Source: Symbiodinium natans
Lineage: Eukaryota; Sar; Dinophyceae; Suessiales; Symbiodiniaceae
Assembly: GCA_905221605.1 (NCBI GenBank)
Contig: CAJNDS010002205.1
Coordinates: forward strand, 133,503 to 197,502
Direction of reading: 5' to 3'
DNA length: 64,000 nucleotides
In this document: piece by piece, positions 56,796-64,000 of the stretch
Layout: each line of letters starts with the position of its first letter
Numbering within the stretch: position 1 is the first letter of the stretch
Notes under the pieces: generated by a model
Told to the model about the DNA's origin: nothing
The model's database searches: none
What the model saw: the letters and a program-made list of their open reading frames with translations, nothing else
Program-made: the position numbers and the translations under genes

Positions 56796-59700
56796 ATATA
56801 TATATACATAAATAAATAAATAAATATATACATATATATACACACATTTACATGCAGCATGCATATACTACCTGTCGACAGTTACCTAGAACCTCTCAAG
56901 CTAAGTCCCCGAACCTTACCAACCCTGAAGGAACTCGAAACCTTCATGCGCCAAACCCCAAGCGCTCTCCAAACAGATGGGCCCTGCACCCAGATTTTCC
57001 TGAACCCTAAACCTTAAACCCTAAACCCTAAACCCTACAAACCGCCTATTGCAGGTGGCGCAGCCCCAGAGCCTCCCACACCTCAAGGCAGCGGCTCGGT
57101 CAATTGGTTTCCGCTCGCGGATCCCTCTTTGGGAGGGTGCTTGGGGTGTTGGTTTAGGGTTTAGGGTTTAGGGTTTAGGGTTTAGGGTTTGGGGTTTAGG
57201 GTTTAGGGTTTGGGGTAGTTCCCCGTGATGCTGGCAGTCCTTAATATGGACTAAGGACTCTTAGAAAAAAGGGGGAACGTCCCAAGGAGGGTGCTTGGGG
57301 GGTTTCGAGGATTCAGGGCATGTGGCATCGACCGCCCTTTAGAGTTGCATGGATTAGGGTGTCCTGCTTGGGGATCCGTGTAAAAAATGCGTAGGAATTG
57401 CTTGGCTCAGGGTAGCTCCTAAAGCCTTACACCGAAGCCGCAAACCCTTCCAAGTAAAGTTGTGTTTGAGGGTTGAAAAGCTGAACAACCCCCCCCCCCC
57501 TACCCCCAGAGTTTGGGGCTCCGGGCTCAAGAGTTGAGGGGTTGGGCTTGCAAGACAATGGTGTGCTCCTCAGCTTAGGCGACAGGCGTGGAAGCAAACT
57601 CCGGCGGGACCGTCAGCGTGTGCCTGGTCGCCTCGCATGGTGATGCCATCATGTTCGGCGGAGCTCCCGTCGCCGCAGCCTGGCTGTCAGTCCCAGCGGT
57701 GCACCAGCTCACTGGTGTCAGGTCATATTGTTTCATGTTTGGGGTCACCCTGGTAGTCCGACTCTGTACGGTTTGATCTTCAGAGACACTAAGAAGGCGG
57801 GGGGAGAGAGATTCTTGGTTCGGGCAAGACTTTCGCATATCTTAGCCTCAGGCGACAGGAGCCGACAGCCGCAACGTCGACAATCGCTTCTTCACGCCTG
57901 GACGCGTCCGCCGGAAGGACCCGGAGTTGTCGGATGCCTTGGGCCCTGACGAGTGGCAGCTTCAGCGGGGGACGCAGCTGAGCCCTTTGAGAGCAGTCAC
58001 GGTAAGTGAAAGCAGCTGCTTTGGGATCGACGGCGATGGGCTGCTGTGGGCTTGGCCCACGACCTCCCGGCCTGTGACGGGTGACCTGGCAGCCATCAGC
58101 CTCGCGAAGGCGGTGCCACGGCGGCCGAGTGAGCTGCAGGAAGAAGTGGAAGCTGGTGACTTCGTGATGGTTGAGACGGATGGGCTTCTGGATGGGCCTT
58201 CCAGGGCACCGCCATCCCCGGTCTGCGAGGTGGAGGAAGACAGGCCGCACGAGATCGAAGTAGCTGGGGTTCACGCGGTCGGACACGCAACCAAAGCAGG
58301 GACGATGCAACTTAGTAGCTGAATGAGTACACAACACTTTTTGGGATACCAGAATCCCCTACAGAACTGACAGTGTACACTTTTGGGGGGGCGTATAAAC
58401 TCAGCAAGTAAAGCAAGTAAGGTGGGCCGTGGATGACTCAGGAGCCCGCCACCTCTGGCAATTGAAGCGCCCTTCCAAGCCTGATGGCAGCTGGGCCGCT
58501 GAACGCTTCGAGTACCTGGCGCAGGTTTCCTGTTTCACGTGTGGCCCCGAGAACCAGGCGGCGGTTGTCAACTACATCGTCCCCCGCTTCGAGACCTCCG
58601 AGGACAGCTCCGGTGGGGAGTCCCAGCCCAAAGCAGCGCCCCAGCTGCTGTTCAGCCAGGATGGGGAAGCCAAGTGGTTCAAGTTGTAGCCATGCTCTGG
58701 TCACTTAGAACTTCTGCCTCTTTAACAGGAACCGTAAACCCGCAAACCCCCTAAACCCTAATCCCTAAGCCCTAAGCCCTAAACCCCAAACCCTAAACCC
58801 TAAACCCCAAATCCAGGTGCCATCTCTGCAGCAGCTTTGCGAAGACAAGCTCTGTGCCAAGCTGAGCCCTCGCTCCTTTGGCCTGGTCTGCGACATCGCC
58901 TGGGAGCTCAACCGCCCCACGCCCCTTAGCTGCTGAGTGTTTGGTTTGGGGTTTGGGGTTTGGGGTTTGGGGTTTAGGGTTTAGGGTTTAGGGTTTAGGG
59001 TTTAGGGTTTAGGGTTTAGGGTTTAGGGTTTCGGGTTTAGGGTTTAGGGTTTAGGGCACGAGAAGTTCCCTCGAGTTCTTCTCTCAGCCCGCGAGGCTCC
59101 TGGACCGAGCCTTCCGCTTCCTCTGCAGCAACGCGCCCCTCATGTTGCCAGGCTTAGGTTTCGGGGTTTAGGGTTTAGGGTTTAGGGTTTAGGGTTTAGG
59201 GTTTAGGGTTAGGATTTAGGGCTATTGTTTAAAGGGGATTCAATTTGGGAGCGCCTTAAACTCTAAACATCCAGCTTAACCCGAAGCCCTAAACCCTAAA
59301 CCCTAGACCCTAAACCCGAAGCCCTAAACCAAGGTTCTCCAGGCTCCATCTGCCCATGCTCTCACAGCTGCCCATGGAGGTGCTGGCTGCCTTGGAGGTC
59401 GCGGCAGCCAGACCGCTTTACTCTTCTTAAACGCTTTTTTGTTTTTAGGCACTTTACAAAGGGGCATTTCAAGAAGGGGAATAAAGGGCTGCCAGCCCGA
59501 AATAAGCATTAATAAGGAATATGGGCCCTCACACCCCCTAAACCCTAAACCCTAAACCCTAAACCCTAAACCGTAAACCCTAAACCCTAAACCCTAAACC
59601 CTAAACCCTAAACCCTAAACCCTAAACCCTAAACCCTAAACCCTAAACCCTAAACCCTAAACCCTAAACCCTAAACCCTAAACCCTAAACCCTAAACCCT

Positions 59701-62700
59701 AAACCCCTAAACTCCTAAACTCCTAAACCCTAAACCCTAAACCCTAAACCCTAAACCCTAAACCCTAAACCCTAAACCCTAAACTCCTAAACTCCTAAAC
59801 CCCTAAGCCCCTAAACCCTTAACCCTAAACCCTAAACCCTAAACCCTTGGTTCCTTCTGAGAGTTACGCGGACATCCGCGGGTAGCTGAGGCAAGGGCCA
59901 GGCAGCCACAGGCCCACTCGGAGCCGGAAGACTCCGGGGCCGCCGCCCCCGTGGCTTCTTGGTGAACTTAGGGTTTAGGGTTTAGGGTTTAGGGTTTAGG
60001 GTTTGGGGCTTAGGTTTTTGGGGAGAGGTGGAGAGGTGGAGTAGAAGAACCCCGAAATTTGATCTTACAGTGGGGGGTTTTAGGTTTTAGGGGTTTGGGG
60101 GGTTTGGGGCCCCCTTGCCCTAAATCCTTAAGCCCTAACCTCTAACCCTAAACCCCAAAACCCCAAAACCCCTAAACCCCTAAACCCCTAAACCCCTAAA
60201 CCCCTACATCCCTAAACCCCTAAACCCTAAACCCCAAACCCCAAACTCGAAACTCGAAACCCTAAACCCTAAACCCTAAACCCTAAACCTAAACCCTAAA
60301 CCCTAAACCCTAAACCCTAGGCGGAGGAGGCCGAGGTTTTCGTCGGCTTGGGCGAGGCCTTCGAGGACCGCTTGGGCGACCCGGAGGACGAGGAGGCACG
60401 GAAGCAACCTTATGTTACCGGTTTAGGGGTTCAGAGGTTTAGGGTTTAGGGTTTAGGGGGTTTAGGGTTTAGGGTTTAGGGGTTTAGGGGTTTAGGGTTT
60501 AGGGTTTAGGGTTTAGGGTTTGGAGTTCCGGAGGTTCAGGGTTCAGGTTCTTAAGCTGTGCAATCCTGAACAGGGTTGAGGGTTTAGGGTTTGAGGTTGA
60601 GAAGGTTTGAGGGTTTACTGTTCTGGGTTCAGGGCTCAAGGTCGAGAGTGACCACTAACCCCTGAACCTCTAAACCCGAAACCCCTCGACCGTTGATTTT
60701 AAATCCCCCCTACGTAAACCCCGAAAGCGTATGTCCCCTAAACTCTGAAGCCCCCGCCCCAAACCCTAAACCCTCTACTCCCTGACCCCTAAACTTGCAG
60801 GGTGCCTACTTCACTAGCTCCCTAACCTAAACCCTAAACCCTAAACCCTAAACTAAACCCTAAACCCTAAACCCTAGTCCCTACTAAGAGGCGCTGAAGC
60901 AAATTCAGGAGTGCTGCCGGAGGCTTGACTGGCACTCCCGAACTGCTTTCAAGACCTTAGGGTTTAGGGTTTAGGGTTTAGGGTTTAGGGTTTAGGGTTT
61001 AGGGTTTAGGGCCTTCTACTTGCAGGTTCATGGTACTTATGAACCAAGTATAACTGTACTGATAACTGTACTTATAACTGTACTTGTAGGGTTTAGGGTT
61101 TAGGGTGTAGGATAACTGCACGTATAACTGTACTTACAACCATATTAGGGCACTTAGGGGGGCTTATAAGTGGGTGATAAGTACAATCATGATTTGTTAA
61201 TAAGTATGAACCTCCAAGTATGCAGCTGCAGAAGCCTCCAACGAGCGCGCTTTCTCTCAGGAGTGTCGCCGTGCCCAAGCCCCAGAAACCATGAGCCCCT
61301 AAACACTAACCCTAAACCCCAAACCCCAAACCCTAAACCCTAAACCCCAAACCCTAAATCCTAAACCCCAATTTCCTTCCGCCCCACCGCCAAGGAGGGG
61401 CCGCTGGTCCACTGCCGCCTCGCAAGCGCTGTCCTTGCTGGCCATCTCCCTCCCTGGGACCTTGCGGGTGATTCTCGAAATCATGGGCCCTTTTTCGGGT
61501 ACCCTAACCCTAAACCCTAAACCCTAAACTCTAAACCCTAAACCCTAGGTGTATGACTAGGGTGTGTAGGGTTTAGCGGGTGTCCTGCTAGGGTGTGTCG
61601 GGTCCACGAGGTTTGAGGCTTTCGGCTTAAGACCTCGTCATCCACACTTGGGGCTGCCGAGCTCCCGGCCTCTGAATCTGAGCTGCGAACCCTTCGCCCT
61701 GAAGCGTGGAATCTAACATCTAAACCCTGAACCCGAAACCCTAAACCCTAAACCCAAAAACCCTAAACCCTAAACCCTAAACCCTAAACCCTAAACCCTA
61801 AACCCTAAACCCTAAACCCTAAACCCTAAACCCTAAACCCTAAACCCTGTCCGGTGGAATCCTGAAACCTGAAGCCTCACCCTAAGCCCTAAACCCTAAG
61901 CCCGAAGCCCGCAGGACTTCTGCTGGAGAGGGGCCCGCGGCTGCGCGATTGGGTCTGGACTTCTCTGCAACAGAGGTGGGAGGGTTTAGGGTTAAGAGTT
62001 TAGGGTTTAGGGATTAGGGCTTACAGGGTGCTTAAGGCTTATATGCTACCGAGGGTCTGGGGGCTTTCAGGGTGTTTCGGGCTTATGTGCTATCAGTAGG
62101 GTAGATTTTTTTCTCTGACTTTGCCAGGTTTTTTTTGGGTCGTTTAATTGTCGTTCTTTGTTAGGGGGCTTGCAGGGTTTAGGGGGCCTTGCTCGGCTAG
62201 AGAGCTTCAGGCACTCTCAAATAGTACGCAGGGTCTCATCCTCATCATCGCAAAGTCAAGTGGGACGAGCGACCACCCAAAACCCTAAAACCCTAAGCCT
62301 CAAAACCTTAGCACCCTAAGCCCTAAACCTCCAAACCCCAAAACCCTAAAACCCTAAGCCTTAAACCCCTTGGCACAACTTCGGGCCACTCTAGGGTTGA
62401 GGGGTTTAGGGGTTTAGGGGTTTAGGGGTTTAGGGGTTTAGGGGTTTAGGGGTTTCGGGACTTAGAGCAATCGACTGCCCCCGAAGAGGTGGAGAGCCTT
62501 AAGGTCGAGGAAAAGGCTGAGGGTGAGTCGCGCAAGAGGCGCAAGGCCAGCGCGGGGGCCTCCCCGGCGGTCCAGCAGAAGCTGGGCTTCGGATTGGGGA
62601 GGAGTTGCGGCAGTTTAGGGTCGATTAAAGGGTTCAAAGGTATGTTCCTTCAGGGTCCCACCCGAAATCCTGGGATGACGTGTGTAAAGCCCTGCATGAG

Positions 62701-63990
62701 CCCAGGAAAGCGTCACCAACCTCCTCCAAGACTTCGCCCAAGTCTGCGGCCGTCTCTCCGTTCCTGCAGCCAGAGAGGAGCAGCGTTAGCAGCCCCAGTA
62801 TGGAGGCGCAGGACTGGGTCGCCAGCTAGGGTCTTGGGAGGCTTTACATTTTTCGTTAAGAGGATCTTATGTAGGAAAGACTATAGAGGGTTTAGGGGCT
62901 CTGTTTCGGAGGCTTAAAGGTTAAAGTTTAAAAGGGGCCCTACCGAGGTGGAGGTGCGCACCAAGCCGCGGAAAGGCAGCCAGGAGCTGGTGGCCTCGCA
63001 GGTGAGCCCCAAAGCCAAAGCGGCCGAATCCCCCAAAGCCAAAGCTGCCGAATCCCCCATCTTGGGGGCCAAGGGTGGCCGAAAGGGCGACATCGGACCC
63101 AAGGCCAAGGCCTCAGGCCTCGCCTCGGAGGAAGGCAGCTCCGCGCGGAGCCTGCGCCTCGCGGACTTCATCAAGCCGCGGGACGCGCGGGAGAAGGGCA
63201 AGGGCGGCAAGGGAGGCAGGGCCTCCCAGGCCGCTCCGGCTCCTGAGGCCACGGCCTCGGGGCCCTCCGCGATGCTCGTCTCCGCGGTGTCGGCGGTGGA
63301 GTCTAAGGAGAAGCGGGCCTCTTGGGCGGCCCAAGGCTCCCAGAACTCCGTGTCGCTGCCGGAGATCATCGAGGAGGCGAGGCAGGCCAAGACCAAGGCC
63401 GCGCAGCGCGCCAAGATTACCACCTGCTCCTGGGGCCGTGATGCCATACCTTCCGAGCAGGCCCCGAACCAGTCCATCCATCAGATCCAGGAGGAGCCTA
63501 CAGGGGACGAAGTGAGCCTTAAAAGGGTTGATGGTTCATCTACCTTGGCAGGAATGATGGTAGTCTAGTGTAAGTATGACCCCAAATATTAGGGTTTAGG
63601 GTTTAGGGTTTAGGGTAAATGTGACCCCAAATATTAGGGTTCATGTGGACCAAGGAGGAGGAGCACATCCGCCAGCAGGAGGAGATTGCGGAGATCGAGG
63701 CCATGTTTGCCGCCTTGGAGGCCTGCCTGGACGCTTTCACTTCTCAACTCCGAGGTTTAGGGTTTAGGGTTTAGGGTTTGGGGTTTAGGGTTTAGGGTTT
63801 AGGGTTTAGGGTTTAGGGTTTAGGGTTTAGGGTTTAGGGTTTAGGGACTCTGGGGGTTACTTCACCCCCCTCCCTTTTTGAAGCCCTGAAACCTTAGATC
63901 GCAGTGAGGTGGCCGAGATAGAGGAAGCCCTGGAGCGCGAGGGCGGGAGCACTGGGAACGGCGAGAAGCCCGTGGCCGCCAAGGCCCTAT
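53543..63990 (+). CDS. RCC1-BTB (IBtk-like) protein, about 20 small exons, 3' and 5' partial
   Basis: Approximate exons: 53543-53668, 54443-54507, 54949-55048, 57055-57135, 57580-57715, 57858-58312, 58425-58686, 58817-58930, 59088-59150, 59341-59420, 59882-59962, 60321-60410, 60889-60957, 61224-61292, 62469-62590, 62658-62826, 62943-63510, 63640-63745, 63895-63987. The first ones carry RCC1-type repeats (AGLSHTLALTSAGKLLVWGA; AQGQLGCGQIGEAALQPVVM; DIAAGSAHSLCIAGEGHVYA). VPSLQQLCEDKLCAKLSP and LLDRAFRFLCSNAPLML recall the end of a BTB domain and its BACK-like extension. The tail (SLPEIIEEARQAKTK, SIHQIQEE, EEEHIRQQEEIAEIEAMFAA) resembles the C-terminus of IBtk-family proteins, which act as CUL3 ubiquitin-ligase adaptors. 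That role is inferred. Introns mostly start with TTTAGGG and end with CCCTAAA. Membership of every exon in one gene is inferred from order and theme. Confidence 0.6.
55511..55663. mobile_element. Family A element, near-perfect hairpin
   Basis: ACTTGAAGGTTCATGGTACT at the left and AGTACCATGAACCTTCAAGT at the right are exact inverted repeats. Pairing extends with a single mismatch to about 39 bp per arm, and the inner ACTTATAACCCTACTTATAA box continues it. It has no internal array, so it may be the ancestral or youngest form. Confidence 0.8.
55955..56640. repeat. Dispersed module around TATTCTATCTATGGG
   Basis: ATAGATAGAATAT or its complement recurs at about 55958, 56003, 56040, 56087, 56275, 56420 and 56618. 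From 56087 on it is followed by ATGGGTTCCCAGGGGAG-like sequence. Spacing is 40-190 bp. A decayed tandem or mobile unit inside the intron. Confidence 0.5.
57055..58312 (+). CDS. Middle exons of the IBtk-like gene
   Basis: Exons VAQPQSLPHLKAAARSIGFR, then GGTVSVCLVASHGDAIMFGG, then a long one with RNVDNRFFTPGRVRRKDPEL, SESSCFGIDGDGLLWAWPTT and VHAVGHATKAGTMQL. The second and third still show propeller-like strands. The last stops at the family I element, whose left end supplies a TAG/TGA. Confidence 0.6.
57213..57286. mobile_element. Short family C element
   Basis: GTAGTTCCCCGTGATGCTGG and CAGTCCTTAATATGGAC at left, AAGGACTC and AAAGGGGGAACGTCCCAAG at right. The middle is shortened compared with the other copies. 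Confidence 0.6.
58313..58424 (+). mobile_element. Family I introner-like element, copy 2
   Basis: TTAGTAGCTGAATGAGTACAC start, AGAATCCCCTACAGAACTGA inside, CTCAGCAAGTAAAGCAAGTAAG end. Excising it from CAACT to GTGG joins MQL to WAVDDSGARHLWQLK in one frame and restores a propeller-like strand. The copy at 5765 behaves the same way in another gene. Confidence 0.75.
58425..58689 (+). CDS. Exon after the family I element
   Basis: Frame WAVDDSGARHLWQLKRP then FEYLAQVSCFTCGPENQAAV and a Ser/Gln-rich end. The frame would reach TAG at 58687, but the gene evidently continues, so the exon probably ends at or just before GTAG. Confidence 0.6.
58817..59420 (+). CDS. BTB/BACK-like exons of the IBtk-like gene
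   Basis: VPSLQQLCEDKLCAKLSPRS then FGLVCDIAWEL; PARLLDRAFRFLCSNAPLML; LHLPMLSQLPMEVLAALEV. The pattern of a BTB terminus, Leu-Cys-Glu, followed by helical repeats with a conserved FLxxN is typical of BTB-BACK proteins. Each follows a CAG and precedes TTTAGGG or TTTGGGG. Confidence 0.6.
58940..59058. repeat. TTTGGGG to TTTAGGG array at intron 5' end
   Basis: Four TTTGGGG units pass into about eleven TTTAGGG units directly after the exon. Confidence 0.9.
59527..59848. repeat. 320-bp CCCTAAA array
   Basis: Over forty heptamers with CCTAAACT octamer islands near 59703 and 59780. The same island occurs twice, indicating duplication of a longer block. Confidence 0.95.
59882..62826 (+). CDS. Acidic and charged exons of the IBtk-like gene
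   Basis: Six to seven short open pieces, for example VAEARARQPQAHSEPEDSGA, AEEAEVFVGLGEAFEDRLGD, EALKQIQECCRRLDWHSRTA, AEASNERAFSQECRRAQA, APEEVESLKVEEKAEGESRK and SWDDVCKALHEPRKASPTSS. A further possible exon near 61911-61977 has an unclear frame. All are separated by telomeric arrays; one intron also holds a family A element. Charged, disordered linker; no enzyme motif. Confidence 0.5.
60118..60320. repeat. CCCCTAAA/CCCTAAA array
   Basis: Starts with octamers CCCCTAAA and changes to heptamers before the exon at 60321. Confidence 0.85.
61018..61220. mobile_element. Family A element with internal TTTAGGG
   Basis: ACTTGCAGGTTCATGGTACT left end, TATGAACCTCCAAGTA right end; TTTAGGG at 61088-61110 next to triplicated ATAACTGTACTTATAACTG-like units. 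Its right end is only about 4 bp from the next exon acceptor. Confidence 0.7.
61739..61850. repeat. CCCTAAA array
   Basis: About fourteen perfect heptamers after a CCCAAAAA slip. Confidence 0.9.
62275..62460. repeat. CCCTAAA variants facing a TTTAGGGG octamer array
   Basis: Left: degenerate CCCTAAAA/CCCTAAG; right: seven TTTAGGGG octamers (62398-62455). The octamer period shows independent amplification of a variant. Confidence 0.85.
62943..63990 (+). CDS. C-terminal tail exons of the IBtk-like gene
   Basis: A long exon with a repeated KAKAAESP unit, a basic stretch, and the tail motif SVSLPEIIEEARQAKTKAAQ then CSWGRD and SIHQIQEE. The exon at 63640 gives MWTKEEEHIRQQEEIAEIEA and MFAALEACLDAF, and 63895 gives SEVAEIEEALEREGGSTG. 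The arrangement of an EIIEE-type helix followed by an EE-rich helix ending in an acidic segment matches the end of IBtk proteins. The gene is cut by the window edge. Confidence 0.6.
63752..63846. repeat. TTTAGGG array
   Basis: About thirteen heptamers, one TTTGGGG, between two tail exons. Confidence 0.9.
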
Positions 63991-64000
63991 GTTTAGGGTT

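Larger units (their letters stand above)
55049..57054. repeat. 2-kb intron with arrays, family A hairpin and CT/AG microsatellites
   Basis: TTTAGGG 55064-55120, CCCTAAA variants 55357-55490, family A 55511-55663, CT-rich tracts 55815-55935 and 56508-56605, TA/TCTC tracts 56760-56840, and a CCCTAAA tract just before the next exon. The frames on either strand are microsatellite artefacts. Confidence 0.7.

Overview
The window looks like nuclear DNA of a dinoflagellate, probably a member of the Symbiodiniaceae or a close relative; the genus cannot be decided from sequence alone. The reasons are plant-type telomeric repeats (CCCTAAA/TTTAGGG), intron-dense genes with very small exons and non-GT intron borders, several families of hairpin-forming introner-like elements, and a long Ty1/copia-type retroelement whose Gag carries CCCH zinc fingers. 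No bacterial operons, rRNA, tRNA or CRISPR array were seen.

Layout. (1) 1-35.7 kb is a repeat-rich gene landscape. Short open exon-like pieces alternate with dozens of telomeric-repeat tracts. The recurring order is CCCTAAA tract, exon, TTTAGGG tract, so introns tend to start with TTTAGGG and end with CCCTAAA. One gene can be assembled confidently: a CCCH zinc-finger protein (4.67-5.93 kb) with three phase-0 introns and a probable fourth. Others are isolated candidate exons, a cysteine-rich 117-residue ORF (35.3 kb) and a copia RNase H relic (21.7 kb). Satellite-like blocks lie at 10.5-11.35 kb, 24.94-25.2 kb and 30.28-32.11 kb. (2) About 35.76-53.1 kb contains almost no telomeric repeats and is filled by a retroelement-like unit with nearly uninterrupted reading frames: Gag, protease, integrase, reverse transcriptase, RNase H, two tandem methyltransferase-like domains, a long unrecognised region, a CCHC zinc knuckle, a domain closely resembling the RNA 2'-phosphotransferase Tpt1/KptA, and a zinc ribbon. 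It is broken by two short tandem duplications (frameshifts), two in-frame stops and a 100-N assembly gap. (3) 53.14-64.0 kb holds about twenty small exons of one large plus-strand gene with RCC1 repeats, a BTB/BACK-like part and a charged tail resembling IBtk-type (RCC1-BTB) proteins. It runs off the window.

The least expected object is the Tpt1-like domain inside the retroelement's downstream ORF. The Arg-His/Arg/Arg tetrad that is essential in yeast Tpt1 has apparent counterparts. Next are the duplicated methyltransferase-like domain and the intron architecture: telomeric-repeat inverted arms, plus introner-like elements that precisely interrupt reading frames in two unrelated genes.

Limits: exon borders are inferred from open frames and AG-like boundaries without transcripts, and all domain names come from reading motifs by eye. 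Coordinates of repeats and hairpins are accurate to a few bases at best.
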